Source: Sympetrum striolatum
Taxonomy: Eukaryota > Arthropoda > Insecta > Odonata > Libellulidae
Direction of reading: 5' to 3'
NCBI GenBank assembly: GCA_947579665.1
Contig: OX388341.1
Coordinates: 7,740,752-7,804,751, forward strand
Length of the DNA: 64,000 nucleotides
The translations under genes were made by a program, and so were the position numbers. Position 1 is the stretch's first letter. The number at the start of each line of letters is the position of its first letter. The notes beneath the pieces are model-generated. The model was not told where the DNA came from and did no database searches. It saw only the letters and a list, made by a program, of their open reading frames with translations. Positions 22,909 through 35,079 of this stretch are shown here, piece by piece.

Positions 22909-25900
22909 TAGACATGGGCGCCGTTATGATTTTTGTCAGCGGCGGCGTAGGGAGAATATGAAGCCGGCGGCGGCGGCGTAACGGCGTGAACGCTGACTGC
23001 TTAATCGTCGGCGGCGGCGCGGCGTAACCGGTGGCGTGCAAAATTTCGTTCGTATACGGCAGAAAAAAGGCGAATAACTCGAATATTTGAGAGTATATTA
23101 TTATAATTATGTCATACCAATAAAGACAATGTAGATCTTCAATGTCAATCTTGAATACGCAGAATCGAAAAAACCTGGCAAAAAATCCTTTTCTTGAGTC
23201 CGGACTTTAGTACTGGCAATTCTCAAATAAATCCTGCTTATTACTACCAAATTATTTACGCTGATTTCTACCTATTAAAATTCTACAGGTGGTCAAAATT
23301 GACCAAAATTCACGAATAATGCCAGGCTTAGATTTTTGCAAAATTCTTCAGCCTCAAACCAAACCCAAATGAGCAGAATCATCGGAAAAAAATCAATACA
23401 GTATTAAATAATCAAGCCTTAAGCTTAATTATGATTTTTTAAGTGATCACAGTTGAATTATTGCATCACTTCCATCAGATCTCTGAATTAGCTTCTTTAG
23501 GTGAAATACTCTCTTCAGTCAACATGTCTTTTAAATGATATTTCTTTCTCTTGTCCTCTCTCGGACCCTCCGATTTAAGGAAAAATAGCTCACATAAGAC
23601 GCTGCCTGGGAATATTATATGCAGAACTTATTGAGGTATAGCAATGCGAAGTTTCAAAGTTCACACTCAAAAAATATTTCCTTATTCTTGGCCAGCATTT
23701 TTCGATTCTAGCTCGCTCTGCGCCGTAAAGGGGTTAATTTGGTAATACGTTGCTTTCCTTATTTTCCCAAAAGCATGCTTCTTATAATTACGCTACATTA
23801 CTTTAAGAACGTTTAAAGAGTGGTATCACAAATTGGGCACAAATAGCTAATAAAATGTCGATTAATGAATGTACTATTGTTGTGAATTAGTTTTAACATC
23901 ACATTTGCGCCACATTTTTCAAGTATGGAATCCAGGAATTGAAACGTTCAATTGAAAGTTCCAGAAAATAAAAAATGTATACCCGTACGCACCCATTGTA
24001 TGTCGTCAGATCAAATATACAAATCGTCAATTAACGGGCAGAACCTCAGCTGATTTTTCATATGTTCTATTAAAGATATTCAAATCGATTATAATGTTTT
24101 AGAACTCTGGATTAGACGTTTTTTATAAATCAAAAAATGCTTCAATTATTAGGAATTGAAGGTAATCCAGGAAAATACTGTTGTACCCTATGAAGAAAAT
24201 TCTCTTATTGGAGTTAACATTTTGGTTTACATGTATGTTCAAGATGGGATTTATCAAAGTATTCACATAAATTATGATACGTAATGAATACACATTACTT
24301 ACCATTACTAAATCCCAACTTATCTCAAACGGCCCCATGTTCATAAGAGAGATTGATGCACGTAGTAGAAATATACGCGTTGAAAGAGAAAGTTAGCCAA
24401 AAATAATTTTAATATTATATCGCATGGAAATTCAGTAATTAAAAGCTATTCATTGAAATTTAATTATGGTTAATTATTATCAGATTTACAAGTAAAAAGA
24501 AAAAATAATTAAAATGAAAAATTTGGAAATTCGTATCGAATTTGTTTGTACTTGTTCCTTTTACAACTCTCATTTCACAAACGAATAAGTTCTTATTCTT
24601 GATGATTTGCTTCCTTTTATGATCTTTATTCGATACTTTTAAATTTCCTGTTAAATATTCTGGGAAAATACATCCTGAAAATTTTGAAGGGAATGTCGAG
24701 AGGTTTATGAAAATGCGTTCAAAAAAGTAGTTGCCTATTACTTTTCGGTATACTTCATTCATTAAAAACATCCAGCGAGATAGTATTCTGAGAAAAGATT
24801 GAATTTTATTTTTGTTATTTTAAATCCCTATTTTCTATCATAAACATTCGAAAACGAACATACATTGAGGAAGTTACATCTTCCGCAATGTATTGTATGA
24901 ATTATATAACGTATAAAATATATTATTATATATACGTATTATGAAATATTCTACCAAGAGCTTCGTAACGAAACCAAGTTTGCAATCGTACCTACTTTCA
25001 TTACTGAGAAAAAGTTGTTTTGCGTAATCGGTAACAATTTTTTCTGGTGACAAGGAAATATATTTCAATTTTTAATTTTGATTAAAAATATATACCTCAA
25101 TATTGTGTTAAAATTTTTTGTTGATCAAATTAAAATTTTATGAAATATCATTTTTCAAATTGGGTGCTCTTTTTGAGAGCGCGAAATAACGGGAACTTTA
25201 AGAGAGTCGAAACCGGTCGCACAATAAATTTACTGTGGAACTAAGACAAAGTGTTCTTTTTCTTTCCTACATAACGGGAACTTATTTATTTCTGACTGCG
25301 ATAAAGTACCAAAAAGATTTTTTTAAATTTCTACACATGCAATATATCAAGCTAAAACTTGATGGAATATGTTTTTCTATGGACATTCTTGTTTAATTTT
25401 TATTCAACTCAAAACTCAGGTAAATATAATGGAAAGACAGACAATAAATAGCTTTTTCATTTATTTAAAATTAATAACTTTGTTTACTAATAAGATATGA
25501 TATAATAATTTATAATTCCTTCAAAACTTATGTCTGATAATTAGTAACAAGTTTCCGCAAATTCTAAGCCAAAAAACTGCAAATATGTGAAGAAAACTCT
25601 GCGTTAAGTGATAGCCGCCTGAGTAAAGTGTACCCCGCCCGGGCAAGGCACACTTGTCAAGTGAACGCCACCTTCTGGTGGGACTCACTGTGCAGTGACT
25701 CCTGCCCGTTAAGTGCTCCTCGACTCCTACACCAGCACCGATTTTGCCGGCACGTGTGCAAACGGCCTAATCGTAACACGTATCGATTTCACGTATAACT
25801 CAGCGCCCTCGTGGAGAGTCCGAGATGTGTACTATCAGTTCAAAGCGTATCTCTTCGAACTACTTGTCAGCATATTTTCGACTGTGGGACTTTGTTTTTA

Positions 25901-26031
25901 AATCCAAGCCGCGCCGCCACCGATAAAATTTCCGGCGGCGGCGCGCCGTAGTTATTTCTTCGGCGGCGGCGGCGTGCCCGATATTGTCGGCGGCTGGCGT
26001 AATCGGCGCGGCGCCCATCTCTAGACGGAAG
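22901..26031. mobile_element. hAT-like DNA transposon, non-autonomous, with target duplication
   Basis: The element spans 22909-26023 (3115 bp). The left terminus TAGACATGGGCGCCG matches the reverse complement of the right terminus (TAGAGATGGGCGCCG) at 14 of 15 bases. The flanking octamers GATGGAAG (22901-22908) and GACGGAAG (26024-26031) match at 7 of 8, the 8-bp duplication size expected of hAT. Both subterminal regions (to about 23040 and from about 25900) are dense in GGCGGC/GCCGCC runs, in contrast to the AT-rich interior. No transposase-like frame was found inside, so it is non-autonomous. It contains the inverted-arm repeat at 23160-23720 and a moderately GC-rich block at 25608-25900. 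Confidence 0.8.
23160..23720. repeat. Inverted-arm repeat nested in the hAT-like element
   Basis: The left arm begins CAGAATCGAAAAAACCTGGC. The right arm, reverse-complemented, reads CTAGAATCGAAAAATGCTGG. Similarity extends roughly 55-60 bp at about 75 percent by eye, with about 440 bp between. The left part to about 23475 is the same family as 17577-17920 and 38054-38300. A non-autonomous DNA element with long terminal inverted repeats is the simplest reading. Confidence 0.65.
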
Positions 26032-29000
26032 TAAATAAGAAAAGGAAGTTCATCTTTTTTTCTGGGTGGAGAATGTTCTTCTGCAAGTATTGTTAAACGT
26101 GTCCCATAGTATAATATAGTATTTAAAAGCCGTTTGTGTACTCGCTGCAGTTACGAAGATATAAACTCGATTTTTATGAAGACATTGGTTTTTTCTTGGG
26201 CCCTTAACCTAGTTGGAAGGAAAAAATATATCGGCTTTCTGAGCTTAAATTATGGTCAGTATCTTGAATTTTAATTCGTTGTAATACGATAATTAGAATA
26301 GGACCAGCGCATGTCGCTCTACATACAACTGGTAAATATCGGAAAATACGGAATTTTTGGGCTTTCCCGGATTTCCGGGATGAGGCTGATGAGCAGAAAC
26401 CATATTTGAATTCAGCGCAAATAGTTCCATCGGGAATTTGATTTAGTGTAACAGAAAGTTACACTTTGTAAGAAAATGTTTCATTTTGTAAAGCAGTGAG
26501 ATTGAAGTCGGTCGATGTAGCACCGGCTGCATAAGATGCGGGCGAATCTCCGGTTGTCTACGTCACAGGATCCGTTGTATGAATTCGGCGATGCGCACTC
26601 TTTTGTTGTCCTAAATTTCCCTTTCATGCGATTTCCTTCCCTCTCCTGCTTTTAAACCTTCGGTTTGCCTCTTCCGGTGACACTCATCTGGGCGCATTGA
26701 ATTGCTTACCAGTTTGAGGAACAAAGAAAAAGCATAACTTTTTCAAACCTTAGTTTAATACACCATATTGTGGTTACAGAAAGTTATTTCTTTTTTCCTG
26801 ATGGAGACCGAAGACGAAGTCACGGCCGAAGCATTGTATTCTGGTTAAGAGTTTGTCCAAATAATGTTTAGACCAATACTAAGAGTAAATGAGGCAAAAT
26901 GGCAGGGCCTTTAATTACATGCCTTATAAGTATATTTATATAACTTACTGTTTCTTGATTGGGCCATTGCTCTCGTTGTTTCATCCAAAAAGTAAGCGAA
27001 CAGTTGTGTAATTGGCTCATCAAAGTTAAAAAGAGATCTCCGTGACATTTTTAGCGATAACTTATTCCTCCGATTCAACCATTTATATTCTGTTTCTATT
27101 CTCGAGTTGGTTGGCAGCGGACCTCCCATTCATCTCTCCGTTTCAGCTCGTAGAATGTTCGCCATTGCATATATTTCATGATTTGGCTCACATATTCTAT
27201 ACTGTTAAGAATTCTTATATCCGTCCGTTGTTATTTTGATCTGATGAAGTGATTCCGCTTGTATTGGCCTTATTCTTCTCCGAAGATCTTTAAAACTTTT
27301 AATCCAACTGTTTTCTTACATCTCAGAGCTTTCAAATAAGCTAATTATGGAAAAGGGTTACTTTGCACTTAAGGGCGTACATACTAAGCTGTGGCAATTT
27401 TAATTCGAGAAATCTTTTAAGTATATTATGCATGAACAGTTTTCTCTAATGTTTCTTGGGGAACGGATTTATAACAGTATCATTCCTTATTTACAGGGTG
27501 GATTATATAAAAGTTTCCTTTTGTAAGAAATAAAATGTACAAAATATACCTTTTTCCAGTATTCAACATATAAATAATCTTTTATCCAAGCTATTCATGT
27601 GTAAATTAAGTGTTTGATGGTTAATCATTAAATTGTTATCACATGTGATATTACTTATAAATTATTTTTGAAAATATGGATACAATCATTGAAGTGATAT
27701 TCGAGACCTTCAAATTAACCTAGTAAATTTGTTTTGAAGATTTACTGTCGATATGCCAACCCAATATCCAAAGCCTGGCTCTTTTTACCCCAAATACTCA
27801 CCGAGAATAAATTGATTTCTTGGTTGTACCAAAGCCAAAGTATTAAACTGGTTTTCCGAGATAAACTCAAATACGAAATACTGTGGGATTGTATAGTCCA
27901 ATTCGGCTAAATGAGGTAACGATATAAAGCTGTTTTACTCGAAATTTATGTTTCTGCAATCATCTCTGCAAGTTCATTGAAGCTCCCTCAAACTGCCCTC
28001 ATCGATCTTCCGCTTTGCCCTTCCTTTTTATTCAACACTCATTCCTCTTTGTCTTTTCCTCTGACGATTGCTTTCCTTTAGCAATATTTCTCCTCGAAAT
28101 ATTTTACTCGAACATTTCTTTAGCCTTCAATCAATTCATTGTTTCACTGTTTCAAATTTTAATTTTTGTAATATTTGTTGGTAGTATTTTGATAAGATAA
28201 AAATTGTTTGTATTAAAATAAACAATTCTAATCCTACCAAATGTCTCATGACTATATCCATAGTGAGCGATAATTACATCAATTTTTGTAGAGTATTACG
28301 ATTCTTTTCTGAATATTTTGTTTTTATTTAATTTTATTAAAGAATTCAAATATAGAAAGGGTAAAAATGATATTTAGCTGTATTTGATATGAAAACGTTT
28401 ACTATTGGATTCTAATTATCCTTGGAAACGTTTGGAGTTCATCTATAAACATTCGATCACATTGTCTATCGCTTCGCCAATCGCCAACCGCTGGCTAATC
28501 ATCCGGCGTTTTTCTTAGTCTGTGACGTTTCTAATTTTTCTCCATAAATGTTTGTCATGGTTTCATGTATGCCGTTGAACTAGTAATATATAATGGTAAC
28601 AAACTGTTACATTTATAAACAAACATTCGCCGGTTATTCACGAAGAAAATTATCGTCGGTGCGAATGCCGCGTATTGGTGATTAAACTGAGTACTAATTG
28701 ATGAAGTAATCTGGAGTATATTAAGAGGGCGACAGAGCAAACACAGGGCATTGATAACTCTCCCTCGACATTATATATCAATTAGAGCGAAATCGAATCA
28801 TTTTCTAAAAAAATCTAATTGATGTAAAGAAAGGATGAAGAGATCAATTACTTCCGGATGCTCCTCAATCACAGAGTGGACAGTCTTTGTGGGTTTCGAA
28901 AGCAAAAAAGCTAGAAGTCGCTCTTTGAAATTAAGGTTAACTTTCCGAAAGACACACCTGCATCCTGCTCAGTTCTGCTTTTTTGCTATCAGCCGATTAA

Positions 29001-30417
29001 ATCTTCTCAGTTCGTATGATTCAGTGAGCCTAAAGAACTTAGCCAATCTATCAAAAGATCAAAAGGTGCAAACTGATTAAAGTAATTATTTCGATCCAAC
29101 GCAGTTTCGACGCACAACCAGTTGGAGTACGATATAATCACGAATTCTTTGCTAAGGATGTATAATTAGCAAAAAACAATAATATGTGACGACTGCAGTT
29201 TTAAAAGGTAAGAAAAAAAGGGCCGTCAGACCTTATGATGTCTTTTGGTTGGTGAATGATGAATTGGTTGTGGTTTAGATTAATATACTTTGAATGAAGG
29301 CTTTTTATCTTTAATTCTAGTAAACTCCCCCGTCATTCATGACAGGTTTTAAGTTAAATTTTTAAATAAATATGCCACTCAAATATAGAAGACTTAATAT
29401 ATAGTTTATCAATACCCTAATGTTTTTAATAAATACTAATCAGGATGAAATTTTAACCTAAGTATATTCGCTAAATTCCGAAATATTACATATTTGATTT
29501 CTTCGCAATTTGTGAGAATTTTATAAACTCTTAGCTTTAAAGCCTCTTTTGCGTTAGAATTCTGTATAATATACGATTTTGCATGCGAAAGAAGTGATAA
29601 TTCTCTTTTTGAGTTTCCAGTTTTCGATATGTGAAGTTGTCAATTTGAACCTCATCTCATTCAACATTAGCCACAAAAATACTTGAGAAAGTGAGACTTG
29701 TTAAGATGAGGAGTGAAAAGTCGGAACGCATATCGTATCTTATTAAGATTACTTGAATAAGGAGTGACCAAGATAAGCATCACTAGCTTTAGAATAATCA
29801 GTCAACCACGAATAAAACAGATAAAATCATGCATGGAAATTTATTTTTAATTATGATGAAAAATGAAAATTTGCAACCACAATACAAACTTATGCTTTTC
29901 ACAATGGAATTTAAAAATTATTTATTTCCGTAAATTTCTAATAAAAATGTTTTTTCGTGCATAGAACGTCAGATTTTTTTAACAACATAATCGGGTTTTT
30001 GATTAAGAAAATGACTAATCGTCCTTTCTGTAAAATGTTTGTGTGAAATTCGCACTCATTTCCCCTTTAAAGAGGGCAATTATGTTATTAACTTTTTATT
30101 TATATTTCTTTTCTTTGAACAGGTTTTAACGACCTTCTGCTATACAATTTTAAGCGTTTCCTTCCACCGTTCTTTTCGTTGGGATATCAAACATTTTAGG
30201 AAGGACAAAGTTATTTATTTATGAATTTTATTTCTTGCTTTATGCTTTCAAGCACAAAGAGAGAGAAGGAATAATTAATAAGTTCTCTTATTCCGTGTTG
30301 CATTAACATTCTTTACGTTGAAAATCGCCCTTGGCTCTCAAATGCAAATACTTTTATTGCTTTTCTCGAAAGTATAAATTAATACTATACAGTTGATTTC
30401 CACGGAATTAGTGTACA
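26032..30417. other. No supported gene
   Basis: About 4.4 kb. Short frames (26911-27129, 27042-27239, 28015-28200, 28555-28740, 28835-29080, 30039-30224) show no domain or splice context. The patch at 26500-26600 (TCGGTCGATGTAGCACCGG) is locally GC-richer, with no assignable role. Confidence 0.45.
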
Positions 30418-30465
30418 TATCAAGATAGGAACCGAGAGTTGGTTAAGCGAAAATATTTCATATAA
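30418..30465 (+). repeat. Tiny LINE endonuclease fragment
   Basis: GATAGGAACCGAGAGTTGG near 30424 repeats the segment of the LINE at about 30855 that encodes IGTESWL, and the following bases (AAATATTTCATATAAC) are a diverged version of its ATATATCATCA. It is a separate 40-50 bp scrap of the same family, about 430 bp upstream of the main copy. Confidence 0.7.
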
Positions 30466-30741
30466 CATTTCATAATTCATTTTATAAATTCTGTATTACG
30501 GCTTCATTCATTAGGTTAAATGAATGTAAAAGTACTCTAAATAGGTTAATTTGGAGACTGAATTTGTTTCCTTCTTTTAAAGTGTGCTATTTGCTGCTAA
30601 ATCATGCGAGAATTAATGGAAAATCACCCAAAGTAATGACCAAGGGAATAAGTGCGAGATTAGGACAATGAAACGTGCTAATAATTGCGTAAGGAAACGG
30701 GAACTCATATCCGATAATCCGGTTCAAAGAAGAAGCCCCCA

Positions 30742-32568
30742 TCTTAAAGAGCAATGTGAGAGATTTAAAAATCTTAGTAGCGAATTGCAGAAGTATACGT
30801 AAAAAACAGACTGAATTCCTTAGTCCTACGAGAAGCACTAGTGTGGATATCGCGATAGGAACCGAGAGTTGGTTAAATGGAGATATATCATCAGGTGAGA
30901 TACTTCCTCCAGATTATATTGTTTATCGTAAAGATCGGCTCTTTAGAATTGGTGGTGGGGTGTTTATCGCTGAGAAGGAATCTTTAAAGAGTCTGTGCGT
31001 TGACATCTTAGAGAACGGTACATGCGAAATGGTTTGGTGCTCGGTTCTTGAACGGAGTGGAAAGAAGGTATTCTTTTGTTCGTTTTATCGGCCTCCAGAT
31101 GGCGACATCGGATGTATAGAGGAACTAAGTGATTCGTTAGAGAATATTCGGAAGAAAGTGAGGGATTCTATAATAGTTGTAGGAGGGGAGCCTTCCCCAT
31201 ATTCCAGTGAGGGATTGGGTAGGTAGTTCCAGAAGGTCAAGGTTGTGTACTCGATATATTAGCCACTTTGCATTCTCACTTGATCGATGATCTTAATATT
31301 ATAGCTGGAATTTCAGAACAGGAAGTCATAACTGCAGTTATGAAGGCAAAAATTGTAAAAATCCTTCAAGGCGCTGCGGTAGGTTCATATGTTTCAGTCC
31401 AGACTTTCGGAATTCGGGGATTATATCAATGCGAAGAGGGAAAGCTCCTGTTGATTCTTGAGTGGTAATACTATTGCTAATAGCTGGATATAATTACTCC
31501 AAATATTAAGAGAAGGTTTAGCTTGGTCTGTCCCAATTAAAACTGTTAGGGAGCCTAGGGATCAAAGGATTTTACACGCGCGGATGAAAAAGCCAGAGAA
31601 AATCGGAGTAGACTTTGATTTGAGCGGAAAAAATATGCGGAGGTGCGAGGATTGGTTAATGAGGAATCGCAGAATGAGTTTCTAGAATATAGATCTACAA
31701 CCCTTTTAGAGTCTTCAGGAGGCGACCAGAAGGAATTTTGGTCATATGTACGAGAATCTCGAGGAGGTCAGTGTTCAGTACCCAGCCTCGTTAATGACGT
31801 GGGCCCAATGGTTACTGAATCATTAGGAAAAGCGAATGTAATTAATCGACACTACCAAAGGAAAGCTTTGCCTTAGACTATGGATGCACGAACGAATTTT
31901 CTATGCGTGTTGATTCAGATATATAACAATTCGAGGTGTTGGTGTATGGAATAGAAAAGTTGTTGTGACAAGAAAAAAGCGCCAGGACCAGAAGGTATAC
32001 CATCGTTCGTCATTAAAACACAGGCGAATGAGCTTCCTCCCCTTCTTTTCGTATTCTATAGGAAAACCTTAGATGAAGGCGTATAAAAGAAATAGTTTAT
32101 TTCTCCCCGATCCGACCTCTACTTGAGTATTGCTGTACTATTTGGGATCCTCACGAAGTGGGTTTAATTTCCGATCTCGAGATGGTTCAACGTAGAGCAG
32201 CTAGGTTCGTCAAAGGAGATTTCAGATTCGACAGCAGTGTTTCGGCTTTGACAGAATCCAACGGATGGAACTCTCTTAGTGATTGAAGACATCGACGGAA
32301 GCTTTTTGATAAATTTATAACTATCTATTTTGGGGAGGAGATAGCTGATATTATTATCCCAGTTATAAACTTTCGCGATCTTTGGGAGAAAACAAAAAAG
32401 CGATACAGGGAAGTTGTTGCCAGGACAGATAGTTAATTTTTGTCGTTTTTCCTGCGAAGTAGTAGATAAGCTAATAACTCTCCAGGTCAGTGTCAGTCAG
32501 TGATTTGCACCCCCTGCCACGCGCCACTAGCGGATTGCAAGGTTTAGATTTAAATGTAAATGTAACGT
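30742..32568 (+). pseudogene. CR1/L2-like non-LTR retrotransposon, internally deleted
   Basis: Decayed pol of a LINE. The 30756-31226 frame is an endonuclease domain with the expected NCRSIRKK, IGTESWLN, RKDR, GGGVFIA and FYRPPDG motifs; the later GGDFN motif is altered to GGEPS. A linker follows in the 31643-31876 frame (KEFWSYVRESRGG, MVTESLGKANVIN). The start of the reverse transcriptase (KAPGPEGIPSFVIKTQANEL) lies near 31980, but the text jumps at about 32095-32110 to the C-terminal part (RPLLEYCCTIWDPH, LEMVQRRAARFVKG), so the catalytic core is deleted. Stops and frameshifts occur throughout. The 3' end is an AAATGTAAATGTAACG tandem motif at about 32553-32568, a tail style typical of CR1/L2-like elements. 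About 1.8 kb of the expected 4-5 kb remains. Confidence 0.9.
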
Positions 32569-32629
32569 AACGAAAATTCTGTCATTAGGGTTAAGTTGAG
32601 GAGAGAAGCCATTATACGCAGTAGGCAGA

Positions 32630-34424
32630 TTAACCCATTATCGGCCGGAACTATTCGCAATCGATGAATTTTGATGGTATTTAAATTTTTAGACGTTATG
32701 GGACTGTTTAATACATAGATGCCCTGAAAAATCCAAATTGTTTGCGTTATCTTAGTTTTTGGACGTGTTCGAAATTTCGTACGGTGGCCGTAAGGGGGTA
32801 AAATATATAAATTAAACGTCATGATGTTTATTAACATTTTTATTACAGTAAACGTTAAAAATCTCTTTTTTTAAAACTATACATGGTAGTAAAACAGAAT
32901 ATCTTTTTATAAATCAGCAGAAAAGTCCATTCTGCGCGTTTTACATAATCATATCTTTAGGATTTCAACCCAATTTCGCTATAATACTTACTAAGTAATC
33001 AAGAACAATAAACTCACATTGTTGTCAATTTTCAAATAACATTGTTTATCATTTTCAAATCACATTGTTAATAATTTTCAAATCAATTGTTTTCTTTCAC
33101 GAATTTAGCGCGTGTGAAAGGCGACAAAGCATCCCTTTGGGTGAAGTCCTATATTACATTTAATACAGTAAAATGAAGCAGTCTTGTGACAATTTCCACA
33201 ACGCTTCGGTTTCTCAATACCATCAACCAGATGGTCAATACCGTCAAAACGAATTTCTGGAGTTACAAGAGCCGTTTTTTTTAGGAATAACTGGGGCGGG
33301 TCTGTTCGGCAGGGTTGGGGTAGATAGTAAAGCAATTACAATTCTTCGGACAAACTCAAGAAGAGAAATATCTTTTTCCTTGTACCGGAACAACATTCAA
33401 GCGTTTACAACACTGCCGTTTAGCATGAACCTGATCAAGGGCCAGTACCAACACTTTTTTCGGATTTTGATTCGATATATGGCACGTTGTTGATCGAATG
33501 TATTCATACCGCCCATTCGCGGTAGTAGTAGGTAGGGTAGTTTTAGTCCATTTTCTTGTGACTGATTTCTTGCTTTGGGATGTTTTCTTCTGTCTTTGAG
33601 ACGTTTTCTTCGTCCTTTTTTTTCTTAGCGGGAGGTTCATACTCAGGCTCGGGCTCCTATTCTTCTGAATCCGGTGTGTTGTCTTCAGAACCACTGATGT
33701 CTACAATTATAGCTCTCATGATCGGCCGAAGGTTATCTCGAGATCGCAGTCCCCTAACTTCAATAGGCTGTGCTAAAACTCCCTTCCCATTATCGCGAAT
33801 ACTGGTGACGTCATCTGGCCCTGCTTCACTATGTGCATCGTCTTGATCAGAGTAATTGCCGTCTTTAGGTGGGAATAAAACTAACTCAAGCGCGTCCATT
33901 TCGGAAATATCCTTGGCCAGCTCATCCTCTTCGTCAAGTTGCTCCAATATATTAACAATGGCCTCGCCATCCGTGTTCAAATTGTACCTGCAAACAATAC
34001 CACATTTTTTACCCCCTTCCGGCCACCGTACGAAATTTCGAACAGTCAACAAAAACCACATGCCTGACTGACATTATTATAACCTTTCATCAAATGACCA
34101 CTCATACATGTAGTTTATGGTCTACACAAGCCAGTAACACACTCAGGAACAGAATTCAGATTAGTTTTACCAATACAAAATAAACAAATACTCACCGGCG
34201 TGGCATTTTGCGACGCGCGCCAACCTAGACGAAATCTGACTGCGTGGGAAATGGAGGGAAAGTGGCGCAGTCCCATGCCAGGCAGAAAGGTGAATGGTTG
34301 GACCTTTCCCTCAAAAATAATAAGCTAGCGAACTCGATGCAATGACACATCGCGTCACGGCACCGGTTTGTTTACCTCCTTGTTTAGCGTACGAAATTTC
34401 GTACGGTGGCCAGTAATGGGTTAA
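32630..34424 (-). mobile_element. piggyBac-type element bounded by TTAA
   Basis: Target sites TTAA lie at 32630-32633 and 34421-34424. The left end starts CCCATTATCGGCC and the right end, reverse-complemented, starts CCCATTACTGGCC, giving a 1787-bp element. A 25-bp-scale motif built on GGTGGCC and CGAAATTTCGTACG recurs at about 32772-32791, 34020-34040 (inverted) and 34388-34410. The copy at 34388-34405 is the perfect 18-bp palindrome CGTACGAAATTTCGTACG. The minus strand carries transposase remnants, annotated separately. The catalytic middle is deleted, so the copy is non-autonomous. Confidence 0.85.
33105..34061 (-). pseudogene. piggyBac transposase remnant, core deleted
   Basis: The N-terminal frame (34061-33657) has an acidic stretch, ILEQLDEEDELAKDISEMDA, and FPPKDGNYSDQDD, as in piggyBac N-termini. 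An acceptor-like TATTGTTTGCAG precedes it, so the true start may lie in an upstream exon. The next frame (33694-33356) holds a basic KKKRTKKTSQRQ segment and then, without the expected DDD catalytic domain, C-terminal sequence (KRQCCKRLNVVPVQGKRYFS). The last frame (33335-33105) contains RFDGIDHLVDGIEKPKRCGN and the C-terminal zinc-finger cysteines of PGBD-like proteins (CGNCHKTASFYCIKC, then HPKGCFVAFH). Frameshifts and the internal loss make it non-functional. Confidence 0.85.
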
Positions 34425-34579
34425 ATGCCATTGGAAGTACTTTTGACGCGCTAGAGATTACGCTAATTCTGCGAGGATTCCGACATTAAGTAGTCTTGCT
34501 ACTTTTTTGCTAAATAATCAAGATAGTCTTGGTAAAATCCTCTGGCCGTTGCCCTTCATCATAAATCTTCCTAATGAAA

Positions 34580-35045
34580 TTTTAGAAATATTTCTCACCC
34601 TTATGCCCCAGGTTCTTAAGGAACTCCAGTTGGATCTCGTCAACCCCCGTTGCTTTATTCCCTTTCATATCCCGCAATGCCTTTTCTATTTCACTATCAA
34701 GTAACCCATGTCCAACATTGTCTTCATCAACTTTTTCCTCACCTTCTACTTCTATGCTGGTGGGTTTCATGTTTTTCCCATACAATTCCTCAACGTATTC
34801 CTTCCATCGTCCCCTTAAGGTGACTGGATCGCTTAATAGATTTCCCTTTCTGTCTTTAACCGTCACCATTCTATTACTAATTCTATTCCCCGTCAGTCGC
34901 TTTACTTTACTATACATTAGGTCGGCCCTCCCTCTTTCCACCAGCTTTTCTATTTTATTACACTATTTCCTCAACCACTATTCCCTTATCTTCTTAGTTT
35001 CCCTGCTTAGTTCGTTGGTTAGTATTTTGCACATTCGTCCTCAAA
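34580..35045 (-). pseudogene. LINE linker and start of reverse transcriptase, truncated
   Basis: The minus-strand frame 34941-34582 reads like the segment just before and into the reverse transcriptase of arthropod LINEs: VERGRADLMYSKVKRLTG, VKDRKGNLLSDP, RWKEYVEELYG, LRDMKGNKATGVDEIQLEFL and KNLGHKGEKYF. Upstream, to about 35045, related sequence continues with stops (TNQRTKQGN, then IVVEE). No polymerase catalytic region follows, so the copy is broken at both ends. The clade is uncertain; the wording is of the type often mislabelled craniofacial development protein 2-like in insects. Confidence 0.85.
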
Positions 35046-35079
35046 AGAAAAAAAGACGATTGAAAACATTCTTAAAATT

